Of a stretch of DNA of 64,000 nucleotides, positions 9,154 to 17,185 are shown one piece after another. Positions within the stretch are counted from its first letter, which is position 1. The number at the start of each line of letters is the position of its first letter. This DNA is from Methanospirillum lacunae (GTDB taxonomy: Archaea > Halobacteriota > Methanomicrobia > Methanomicrobiales > Methanospirillaceae), in NCBI RefSeq assembly GCF_046195335.1, contig NZ_CP176093.1. One strand, written 5' to 3'. The notes under the pieces are model-generated. The model was not told the DNA's origin. It ran no database searches and was given only the letters and a program-made list of their open reading frames with translations. The position numbers and the translations under genes are program-made.

Positions 9154-11147
9154 CAACTCTTGATCGTGAATAATCCATTACTCACTGCAGTTGCTGAATT
9201 TCCAGCAAAATCGTATGCAGTACCCCGTATTGTACACGTTGTTGAGGGAGTGTTTGGGACGTACCAATAGAAATACCCAATATTATTCAGAGTTTCGGCA
9301 TAAGTGATTTGAGTGTAAGAACCCCCTGAATTTGTAGAGTACTCTAGTTTAACATGATCAACGTTTACGTTATCTGATGCAATCCATACAATCTGTTGTG
9401 GGTTGCTGCTTGGATTTTGCTGCCAGATTTCTCCTCCCCTTGGTGTTGTGATAGAGATTGTAGGTGCCGTGGTGTCTTTAATCTGGAAATAATTATCACT
9501 TTTATCAGTACCAGTGAGCCCATTAGAACCAAATGCCTTGACAATTATTCTTACCTTTTGTGATGGTACTGCAGGGACAGTCCATGAGAATGTCCCTGTA
9601 TTAGATATCCCTGATGCTATTGCTGTTGTAACTGGACTGTCTGATATAGAGTACAACAGATTTACTGAAGAAATCCCTGATCCAGATGTAGCATTCCATT
9701 TGATCTGTTGAGTAGATCCGATAGACCATATCTCTCCACCATTTGGTGATTCAACAACAACAGTCGGGGCTACCTGTTGTATAGTAAATACTCCACTGAG
9801 TCCCGATATAGTTGATCCGTCACTCATATGGGCTGTAACAGAAACCTGATATCTAGTCCCGGGAGTGTCTGGAGTTGTCCAGTCATATGAACCAACTCCG
9901 GAAAGGCCGGTTTGGATAGGGATCCAGGAAGATCCGTCTGTGTATTTTAGGTCAATGGAGATAACATTAAATGAGGATGTGATACTCCAGGTAATTGGAT
10001 ATTTTCCTGCTCCATTGAGTGCGGCACCAGATACTGGTGATGTCACTGTAATGGTTCCTGATGACGAGGAGGTGGAGATCTGAAAAACCCCGTCACTGAT
10101 GTCTGAACTACAATCTCCGGCAAAATTGCATGCGGTTACATTTATTTTTCCCAAATCTGTTTTCGAGCCGGTGGGAATAATCCAAGAATATGAGCTTGAT
10201 CCCGGGGATGAAGAGATTGTTGACCACGTAGATCCCCCATCCTTTGAAAAAGATAGAGATGTCTGACTAATGCCAGTAAGACTTGATGAACTCCAGACTA
10301 TTGAATGCGTACTCTTTTCAGTCCATGATTCTCCACCATTTGGAGATTGAAGCATAACAACAGGTACATCCTGTATAGAAAAAGGATTACTGGTGCCGGT
10401 TCCAACATTCCCGTTCATGTCACGAACGGTGATGACAAGAGAATAACCTGAACCTGATACTGTTGGTACTGTAAAGGAGAGTGAGTCATATGTGGATGAT
10501 GAGACAACTGTATTCACACCAGGCCCTGTTAATCTGACTTCTGCACCATAAACCGGAATTTGATTTGTTACTGTCCACGATACTGTTGCTGTTGAGCCTG
10601 CCTTGAGTGGTGTTGTTGGTGAAATGGTTATCGATGATATGACCGGTGGTTCGGTATATGTTGACCAATTTGATGGAATTCCATTGATGGACTCTGAAAT
10701 ATTAACTTTGGTGAATTTTAATGTCTGGAACAATACCTGACTGGATGCATTCGATCCATGGGGCTGGTAATATATGGTGAGACTATGGATTGGCGACTTT
10801 TTAGGCTTAAATGCTAGTGTATCTCCCGGTTTAAAAATTTCTCCCTGAATACAGAATGCTCGTTTATTTTTGGTAAAATATGAGTCGCAGGTTGAATCGA
10901 CTCCGTCTATAAATACCTCGATCTCATCATCAGAAAGTGCATCGCCTCCATTATGAACAATTTTTACAGTATGATAGCCGGTGGATGTATTTGTTTCATC
11001 AATTGGGATAAGATCGGTTGATGGAATGGTATCGGTATGAATTTGGCCTAGTATCATCGTCATAATGATGGTTAAACCGGCTATTACCATCACCAATAGT
11101 AATAATCCACCTATCACCTCAGATACTGCACCTTCTCTCTTTTTCAT
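9153..11147 (-). CDS. Pilin-like surface protein with Kre9/KNH-type repeats
   Basis: About 664 residues. It opens with a charged MKKREG segment, then AVSEVIGGLLLLVMVI, a textbook archaeal type IV pilin N-terminus with likely cleavage after Gly by an EppA/PibD-type peptidase. The pilin-family segment VKIVHNGGDALSDDEIEVF follows at about residue 55. The rest is a chain of about five Ig-like units, most opening with SPNGGE.W or TPRGGE.W and containing I.W..... and W.VP motifs, as in PF10342 (Kre9/KNH, Ser-Thr-rich). Such repeats typically build extended extracellular stalks. The start at 11147 lies one base after the upstream stop, so translation is probably coupled. An upstream in-frame start at 11258 would run inside the preceding gene and spoil the signal; I rejected it. 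Confidence 0.8.
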   Translation of the reverse strand: MKKREGAVSEVIGGLLLLVMVIAGLTIIMTMILGQIHTDTIPSTDLIPIDETNTSTGYHTVKIVHNGGDALSDDEIEVFIDGVDSTCDSYFTKNKRAFCIQGEIFKPGDTLAFKPKKSPIHSLTIYYQPHGSNASSQVLFQTLKFTKVNISESINGIPSNWSTYTEPPVISSITISPTTPLKAGSTATVSWTVTNQIPVYGAEVRLTGPGVNTVVSSSTYDSLSFTVPTVSGSGYSLVITVRDMNGNVGTGTSNPFSIQDVPVVMLQSPNGGESWTEKSTHSIVWSSSSLTGISQTSLSFSKDGGSTWSTISSSPGSSSYSWIIPTGSKTDLGKINVTACNFAGDCSSDISDGVFQISTSSSSGTITVTSPVSGAALNGAGKYPITWSITSSFNVISIDLKYTDGSSWIPIQTGLSGVGSYDWTTPDTPGTRYQVSVTAHMSDGSTISGLSGVFTIQQVAPTVVVESPNGGEIWSIGSTQQIKWNATSGSGISSVNLLYSISDSPVTTAIASGISNTGTFSWTVPAVPSQKVRIIVKAFGSNGLTGTDKSDNYFQIKDTTAPTISITTPRGGEIWQQNPSSNPQQIVWIASDNVNVDHVKLEYSTNSGGSYTQITYAETLNNIGYFYWYVPNTPSTTCTIRGTAYDFAGNSATAVSNGLFTIKS

Positions 11148-11148
11148 T

Positions 11149-13119
11149 CTAATCAACAAGATAATACAGGTCTGTAAAGAAATTCGCATTATAGGCGTTT
11201 GATGTTGTTCCAGGTAACTGGTACCGAAGTTCAGCTGCAGCCTTTCCTGCATTTTCATAATACCAGATCGTGTATGTATGCCATCCTGGGATTACAACGG
11301 AAGGATCTGTTGTACATGGATACCAGTCTGCTGCATCTGGTGGATATGGTTTAATCCAGGCTCGTGCGTCGATTGACTGCATAACTCCATCAATAAACAG
11401 TTTGATACCGTCATCGGCCCTTATCCAGAATCGGTAGGATCCAGGATTTTCGATAAACATTAATCCACTCCAATTAACATAGAAATAATCTTTATCGGTA
11501 TTGGATCCTACTGCATTTGTTGTACTGATCGGTACTCTATTAGGCCCGTTTGGCCATGCAGCTTCAAGTGTTGAATATGCTGGAGTCGCTGGAATTGACA
11601 TGGCCAAAGAGTCAGCGAACTGAATGTGATGATGCAGTTGTTTATTCCATGCAGTGGTTGATTCAATATATTGCCATGGATAACTGTTTCGAACTCCAAC
11701 AGCCCTGCGGTTATCTGGATCATTATAACTTCCATTAACCGTTGCACTTCCCCAATAGTTTCCCCAAACTCCCTGAATTGCAAATCGTGAATGGATTGTG
11801 TGGGATCCAGTCAATGGACTGAATGTGTATGTTTGTGTTTTATGAGCAGGATTAATATCTGTCCATGCAACTCCATCAACAAGGATCTCATAAGATCTGT
11901 TTTCACCTGATGCAGTTATTGTGTATGTCGGTGTGGAACCAGCCGAATAGTTGGTTACTCCAAGTGGGGAGATCGTTCCTCCGAGTCCGGTTGTAGCTTT
12001 AATTGAGTATGATGGCGAAAATATTACTGCAAGGGATATATCCTGTGTCACGGATGAGTTTAGATAGGTAAACGTTGTGTTGTTTGCAGCATTTTTGACA
12101 TTTTCCCCTCCTGATATTACCGAGTTACCATCAGTTGCTGTTCCAGAAATCCATCGAAGGGTACTGATCGTTCCTGAACCTGTAGCAGAGAATAGGGCAC
12201 TAAATGGATCACCGGAGGTAACCGTAAATGTGTAACTCCCTCCATCTGAAATTGATACAGAACCATTACTTACTATTCCCCCTGCACCCAGGTTGAAAAT
12301 GGTAATATGGGACTCGGGTAGTCCAAAACTAAAATAAACGGTCTGATTTGTATTTATTAGTGGAGAGAATGTGGTTGTGGTTTTTCCGATTGCATTAGGA
12401 ATGGAATCTGCTTCGGTGCTATTCATGTGGTCTTGTGTCCAGAACTCAGTCCTGTTGGTTGCAAGATTGATAATCCCGGATGTTGCTGTACCAGTCAATG
12501 AAATCTGGGTTCCAACCGGGACTTTTACTACTGTAAAACCATCTAATGTAGTTGTTGTTCCCCCGCTAGGTACAACCGTTCCGCTCCCCGATGTTAATAA
12601 TCGGACAAAATAATAATCGGTTGGAGCATTCGTTGATGTGGGTGATGAATTTGGTAAAGTTTTAAGGAACTTCTTTTCATACATCAATACCTCATATAAT
12701 CCACTATCATGCCCATTGCCGTTATTTCTGTAGATAACTTGAACTGAAGAGATAATTGGTGTCATATTTACAGAGAAATTGATGGTATTCCCTGTTACTA
12801 AGTTGTTTGTTCCTGCTGTGTTGCTTATTGTTGGTGAGTCTGAGTAAAACGTGTAGGGAGGCCCGGAGATTGGAATTGCCCTGAATAGGTATTCATTTTC
12901 ATCAACAGGATCTCCTCCTCTTGACTGAATATAAATTGTATTGTTTGTTACATTTTCGTTAATGGTGGTTTCATTCCATATTTCAAGACGAGGATCAGGG
13001 ATAATTTTTGGAGGATACTGAGAGGTTAAAACAACAAGAACAACAGAAGCAGCAGAGACCAAAATCACAATTAAAAGAAGAGCGGATATTAACTCTGATA
13101 ATCCAGGTTCTTTTATCAT
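11149..13119 (-). CDS. Pilin-like surface protein with C-terminal PA14-like domain
   Basis: About 656 residues. The N-terminus MIKEPG/LSELISALLLI is an archaeal type IV pilin signal with Gly at the likely cleavage point, followed by IYIQSRGGDPVDENEY. The middle (about 160-430) carries repeats with SGSGTVVPSGGTT, GGIVSNGSVSI and GGTISPLG motifs, like InlB-B-type domains. The C-terminal 200 residues resemble a PA14 domain: VNWSGLMFIENPG, then FWIRADDGIKLFIDG, then WHTYTIWYYENAGKAAAELRY. PA14 domains usually bind carbohydrate or act in adhesion. The ATG at 13119 overlaps the previous stop (TAATG) and follows GGGG at suitable spacing; an in-frame ATG at 13134 is an alternative. Second gene of the operon. 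Confidence 0.8.
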   Translation of the reverse strand: MIKEPGLSELISALLLIVILVSAASVVLVVLTSQYPPKIIPDPRLEIWNETTINENVTNNTIYIQSRGGDPVDENEYLFRAIPISGPPYTFYSDSPTISNTAGTNNLVTGNTINFSVNMTPIISSVQVIYRNNGNGHDSGLYEVLMYEKKFLKTLPNSSPTSTNAPTDYYFVRLLTSGSGTVVPSGGTTTTLDGFTVVKVPVGTQISLTGTATSGIINLATNRTEFWTQDHMNSTEADSIPNAIGKTTTTFSPLINTNQTVYFSFGLPESHITIFNLGAGGIVSNGSVSISDGGSYTFTVTSGDPFSALFSATGSGTISTLRWISGTATDGNSVISGGENVKNAANNTTFTYLNSSVTQDISLAVIFSPSYSIKATTGLGGTISPLGVTNYSAGSTPTYTITASGENRSYEILVDGVAWTDINPAHKTQTYTFSPLTGSHTIHSRFAIQGVWGNYWGSATVNGSYNDPDNRRAVGVRNSYPWQYIESTTAWNKQLHHHIQFADSLAMSIPATPAYSTLEAAWPNGPNRVPISTTNAVGSNTDKDYFYVNWSGLMFIENPGSYRFWIRADDGIKLFIDGVMQSIDARAWIKPYPPDAADWYPCTTDPSVVIPGWHTYTIWYYENAGKAAAELRYQLPGTTSNAYNANFFTDLYYLVD

Positions 13120-14807
13120 TATGACCCCTGCCATCCCACTGGCTGAAGGATAATATTTACATCTACCTCAGAATAATCCAAATATACTCCTCCAGAACTC
13201 TTTACTTGAAAGGTAAGGTTTCCCGCCGTTCCGGCAGAAGATAAATAAGCCCAATCTGTTTGAAATCCTGAAGATGTGTTTGCAGCATGGATAATTGAAC
13301 TAAATGCACTTCTCCATGCTTCTCTCGTATTGTCTGGTAGATTAGAGATGGTAATGATGACATCATCAGCATTCTGTGTAACTGGTGCGAGGTAATACTG
13401 TCTTTGAGATATCTGGTCTGTCACCACTCCTCTCCAAATTCGTGAAACCCTGGATGAAACCTGTACTGGTGTTGTTCCGGAAATATCCTGGTTATCCTCT
13501 CCTGTAATGATTAGTTTAGTAATGCTCACCGATGGGATGTCACTATTTGAAAGATTTTTTGCAACTCCTAGTGAGACAAGTGGAAGTAATTTGGATACAC
13601 TTCCATTCTGTTTTAAGAATACTCCGCCGAATTGGTAATAATACTCTTGTGGTACCCAGTAGTAGTTCCTCCCGGTGTAGGAGAATTTTCCCATTGATGT
13701 TGGTCCAGTTGTAACTGGAATATTTATGTAAGAGGATCGTATTGCTGAATCGAGATCTGTTGTGTTTATTGCAGTTGAAGTATCTACAGATTTGTTAACG
13801 TTTACATCCCAGTTTTTAGTAATATCTGCTGTGCCATTGTATTGTTGCAATAATGTTCCATTGAACCACTTTACGTCCATGGGGCCGAGTGTATCCAGCC
13901 CATATGCAGGATCCTGAATGTTTATCCAATATTCTAAAGGTCTTGTGGGTGAACTATTCAGGGTGAAATTTTGAAAAACAGGGTATCTTGTATTTGTAGA
14001 TTGATTCAACTTTGTTAAACTCATTATTAGGTCATACCGGTAATCCACTTTCATCTGATAGGGACTTTTGGCTAAATTATATGCTGTAGCATTTGTTTCA
14101 GGAACAGAAAATGCAGGAACTCGCAGGAGATCAATTGATGCTGTCCAGTTTGATGTGGTCTGATATGTTCCACTATTCGTAGAATTAGGATAAATATCGC
14201 AAAGATGATATGTAATTGACTGGTTTGATGAAAAATCGTTTGGCGAATCTGGAATTCGACTTGTAATTATTGGATGAACAGGAACCGGTATCCTGATCAT
14301 GTTGGTGAACTTTGATGGATACAGTGATTGGTAATAAAGCAGTTGTCGGTACAAATCTGGATTTACAGATATCAGATTGGATAAATCTGATTTAGATGTG
14401 AAAAGTGAAGTGACTCCATCAGATGTATCCTTAAACAACCCTTTGATTTCAATCTTTATCAACCCGTTCCCTGATCCTGTATCGACCTTCATCTCTCCGT
14501 CTGATCCTATTGGCTGGGTTAAGGGAAGAAAGACAAATTGGCCCTCCGTTTTCTGCCCTAATGTCCCCATCTCAATATTCTGAGCTAACGAAGTATTCAC
14601 CTGACTGTTTATCCATAACGAATCCATTGACATCTTAAAATCTACGAACTGGTTTTTTATATATGTCATATGGGCGATCTCTGCCTCTCTTCCGTGAGCA
14701 GGGACCACATAGGTAACATACAATGAAGCGACGACAACGAGAATTGCAATTATTAAGATAAACCCAATCACTTCTGATAATCCGGACTCTCTCTGCGTAT
14801 CCACCAT
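13119..14807 (-). CDS. Pilin-like surface protein, first gene of the operon
   Basis: About 562 residues. MVDTQRESG/LSEVIGFILIIAIL is a clear archaeal type IV pilin N-terminus. It is followed by a long ectodomain starting with a helical IAHMTYIKNQFVDFKMSMDSL segment. Large archaeal proteins with this arrangement are known, but their function is not defined. No PKD or Ig repeat is visible; the ectodomain is rich in Asn, Ser, Thr and Tyr with many N-x-S/T sites. It differs from the three downstream proteins in lacking the HxGGD segment. The ATG at 14807 is preferred over a TTG at 14813. An AT-rich TATA-like element lies about 35 bases upstream. It is probably the promoter-proximal gene of a coupled four-gene transcript. 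Confidence 0.75.
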   Translation of the reverse strand: MVDTQRESGLSEVIGFILIIAILVVVASLYVTYVVPAHGREAEIAHMTYIKNQFVDFKMSMDSLWINSQVNTSLAQNIEMGTLGQKTEGQFVFLPLTQPIGSDGEMKVDTGSGNGLIKIEIKGLFKDTSDGVTSLFTSKSDLSNLISVNPDLYRQLLYYQSLYPSKFTNMIRIPVPVHPIITSRIPDSPNDFSSNQSITYHLCDIYPNSTNSGTYQTTSNWTASIDLLRVPAFSVPETNATAYNLAKSPYQMKVDYRYDLIMSLTKLNQSTNTRYPVFQNFTLNSSPTRPLEYWINIQDPAYGLDTLGPMDVKWFNGTLLQQYNGTADITKNWDVNVNKSVDTSTAINTTDLDSAIRSSYINIPVTTGPTSMGKFSYTGRNYYWVPQEYYYQFGGVFLKQNGSVSKLLPLVSLGVAKNLSNSDIPSVSITKLIITGEDNQDISGTTPVQVSSRVSRIWRGVVTDQISQRQYYLAPVTQNADDVIITISNLPDNTREAWRSAFSSIIHAANTSSGFQTDWAYLSSAGTAGNLTFQVKSSGGVYLDYSEVDVNIILQPVGWQGS

Positions 14808-14837
14808 GACCAATTATACCAGTATTGACTATTCAGG

Positions 14838-14849
14838 ATATATATTTTT
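14838..14849 (-). promoter_or_regulatory. Probable TATA box of the pilin-like operon
   Basis: On the minus strand this reads AAAAATATATAT, centred about 35 bases before the ATG at 14807. A purine-rich GAAAA precedes it, which could be a BRE. It would give a leader of roughly 10 bases. Assigned by pattern and position only. Confidence 0.45.
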
Positions 14850-15287
14850 CAAATAGTACTTGAATGATTTAGGCACGTCTTTCAGATCTGTTTACATAAT
14901 AATTAGATCTCTCTAAAAATATCCTAAACTGTAGCCTTGTTTTCCAAAATTAACCTCATTTTGATCCTCCCAAAATTCCTACTAAAATTTACCTTAAATA
15001 TAGGCTCAAATACCTGATTCTCCCGATTTAATCGTTTTATCAGGCCCCCCATATCCCCTGTTGGTCTCCCTCTGATGTTTATATCAAACAGCGTGCCAAA
15101 ACCTCAATAGCAGCCTTCTGTAGGCCTTCTCACATTTGAGACGCATCCCGCATCTGATCGCTAGGGCCACACAACCTTGAGGTTCGTCATCCCTAACTGC
15201 CAGTATAATATTCTTATTATCCCCATCGAGACTTTGTAATTCTGTATTTGCGGGGACTGAAATCTCTCTCACATCAAGAACAATGAT
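14850..15287. other. Intergenic region between divergent surface-protein genes
   Basis: About 440 bases, AT-rich in its first half, holding the promoter regions of the minus-strand pilin operon and the plus-strand Met/His-rich gene. An imperfect doublet of GCCTTCT (near 15115-15136) is visible. A minus-strand frame of 62 codons (15084-15272) has no good start signal and overlaps the opposite promoter. I see no RNA gene. Confidence 0.4.
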
Positions 15288-15296
15288 GGTGATATA

Positions 15297-16061
15297 TTGG
15301 TAGACAGAACATTGCTCATTTGTGCATCTTTGGTAGTCATTGCGGTCCTGTTATTTGCAGGAACCGGATTCCTCCTCATGTACAAAGGAACCTCCGGTCA
15401 CAACCCGACAGATTCCTTCCCGAAGAATAACGAAAAGATGAAAGCCCCTGGCCAGGGAAATAATGGTGATCAGATGCACAGATCCAGTGGTTGGCCTGGT
15501 TCTGGAGAGTCTGGTTCATCATCACCGGAAAATGTTGGTGGCGAGCACGGCTGTAGGATGGCACATCACGGTCAGATGAAAATGATGAAACCTGATGATG
15601 CAGGTCCTCACAACGAGGGCGATCATGATTCAAAGTTATCAGAAAATTCCCCCGATCATTCAAGACCGAATCAGGGGTGTCCCGGCATGATGAAACAGGG
15701 ACGGGAAGACCATGAGATGGGTTCCCGTGATGATACCTGTCCCTGCATGAGGGACTCTAGTATGGAACCTGGTGAAATTGACCGGTTCACTGGGCCACGT
15801 AACGGGGATAACCAGGAAAAAATGTCGGGAAATTCTCCTGAATCAGGTAGAAAAATGTATAATCAATGTCCGAACAAGGAGAAGATTACTCAAGGAACAT
15901 CAGGAGATCAGGCTCTCCCAGGTGAAAAACACAACCAGGGATTTGATCGAAATGATAACCCATCGTCACATCACCGGTTCCAGAGTAATAACCCGCAGGC
16001 AGGCCGCTCTGATCAGACAAATCAGGAACAGGTTTACCTGGTTGTTGCCAAACAGGGATAG
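15297..16061 (+). CDS. Membrane-anchored Met/His/Cys-rich low-complexity protein, possible metal binder
   Basis: A 254-residue protein with an N-terminal membrane segment (about residues 5-28), then a hydrophilic, probably extracytoplasmic tail without a clear fold. The tail is rich in Met, His, Asn, Gly, Ser and Asp and carries clustered metal-ligand motifs: HGCRMAHHGQMKMMKPDD, CPGMMKQGREDHEM, and CPCM. Such Met/His/Cys patterns occur in copper-binding periplasmic proteins (for example CopC/PcoE-like), so copper or another soft metal is a reasonable but unproven ligand. The start is a TTG, chosen because GGTGAT lies at 15288-15293 and no ATG is in frame upstream. I know of no family for it. 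It lies between the two pilin-like loci and is followed by a TPR protein. Confidence 0.6.
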   Translation: MVDRTLLICASLVVIAVLLFAGTGFLLMYKGTSGHNPTDSFPKNNEKMKAPGQGNNGDQMHRSSGWPGSGESGSSSPENVGGEHGCRMAHHGQMKMMKPDDAGPHNEGDHDSKLSENSPDHSRPNQGCPGMMKQGREDHEMGSRDDTCPCMRDSSMEPGEIDRFTGPRNGDNQEKMSGNSPESGRKMYNQCPNKEKITQGTSGDQALPGEKHNQGFDRNDNPSSHHRFQSNNPQAGRSDQTNQEQVYLVVAKQG

Positions 16062-16281
16062 GTTGCTAAATACAACTTATTTTTTATTAGCATAAACCCG
16101 GTTTAATATTCAGATACGATGATATCTCTTCTTAAAACTGATTGTCCTGTATGAAATTTTTCAATGAGTGATTGACCCTTATCAAACGTTGATACATCTG
16201 GTTTGAAATATCAACGTGAAAATCTCAATTCTGTACTGTTACCAGTTCCCACTTTTCCCATCAGGGAAGGTATGATGAGGG

Positions 16282-16911
16282 ATGATATCCTACTCATCCT
16301 CTATGCGATCCCTTGTGTTTTTCTTTACCCTCCTCTCTCTAGTACTCATTGCCCAGTGCTGCTTTGCAGAAGATTCCACTGCCTGGTATGACAAGGGGGT
16401 GGAACTGTTAAACCAGAGTAAATATCCGGATGCGGCAGCAGCGTTTAGAAACGCAACCGAACTCGATCCTAATAATACCTGGGCCTGGCTCAACCTGGGA
16501 AAGGCAATGCAGGGGATGAACTGGTTCACTCCGTCATATGATGCCTTTAAAAATGCGACCACCACTGACGCAAATAATACCTGGGCCTGGATATTCAGGG
16601 GAAATTTCCTACAAGAGCGAAACCAGATCCCTCAGGCGATAACAATGTACCAGAATGCAATAAAGTCAGATCAAAAGAATGCCTGGGCCTGGTATCATCT
16701 TGGAACAGCAGAGCAGGCTCTTGCTCATTACCCGGAAGCAGAACAGGCATTCAGCGATGCAATTGCATTAGATCCTACTAACCAATGGGCCTGGTACAAT
16801 CTTGCTGTGGTACAGAAATCCACAGGGGATTATGGAGGGTACGCCATGAACCTGAGAAAAGCGAGTGAGATAGATCCGGATCTTCCCCACAAGGTAGGAC
16901 TCGTGTCCTAA
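16282..16911 (+). CDS. Exported TPR protein with WAW-type repeats
   Basis: About 209 residues: a signal peptide (SLVFFFTLLSLVLIAQCCFA), then five tetratricopeptide repeats. Each repeat begins with an aromatic block (TAWYDKG, NTWAWLNLG, NTWAWIFRG, NAWAWYHLG, NQWAWYNLA). TPRs are protein-protein interaction scaffolds; outside the membrane in methanogens they often accompany surface structures. The start is uncertain: ATG 16282 has GAGG very close before it, while ATG 16303 would give a cleaner signal peptide without any ribosome binding site. It lies 220 bases after the Met/His-rich gene and ahead of the second pilin-like pair, and may belong functionally to this surface cluster. Confidence 0.75.
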   Translation: MISYSSSMRSLVFFFTLLSLVLIAQCCFAEDSTAWYDKGVELLNQSKYPDAAAAFRNATELDPNNTWAWLNLGKAMQGMNWFTPSYDAFKNATTTDANNTWAWIFRGNFLQERNQIPQAITMYQNAIKSDQKNAWAWYHLGTAEQALAHYPEAEQAFSDAIALDPTNQWAWYNLAVVQKSTGDYGGYAMNLRKASEIDPDLPHKVGLVS

Positions 16912-16919
16912 CACTCTGG

Positions 16920-16926
16920 TTTTTTT
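16920..16926 (+). terminator. T7 run after the TPR gene
   Basis: Seven thymines nine bases after the stop codon. Archaeal RNA polymerase terminates readily at such runs. No strong hairpin precedes it. Confidence 0.4.
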
Positions 16927-17185
16927 GGTGCTCATATTTTCGTGAATATGCTACGCATTTTTGTAAAATAAGGCGATAATCGGATCAATAAAAACGAACA
17001 GAAAGTACTGACGGTAAATGACGCACTTCATCGTATAAGGGGTTATGGCGTAAACGGCCGGAAATAATACACTATTACCTTTTCTTTTACGTGCCATATT
17101 TTATATAAGATCTTTAATATAGGTATCATACAGATATCTACCCTGTTTATCTGCCTGCCGCCCCGGGATAGTCTGGAGTTATTCC

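Noticed and set aside
10920..11258. Longer start at 11258 for the Kre9/KNH-repeat protein
   Set aside because: It would overlap the preceding gene by over 100 bases and bury the pilin signal.
5761..14807. Internal repeats considered as a CRISPR array or tandem DNA repeat
   Set aside because: The repetition is at protein level (PKD and Ig-like units); DNA copies are divergent and unevenly spaced.
15084..15272. Minus-strand ORF of 62 residues with several cysteines and a basic end
   Set aside because: No plausible start signal, overlaps the promoter and ribosome binding region of the plus-strand gene, and matches no family I know.
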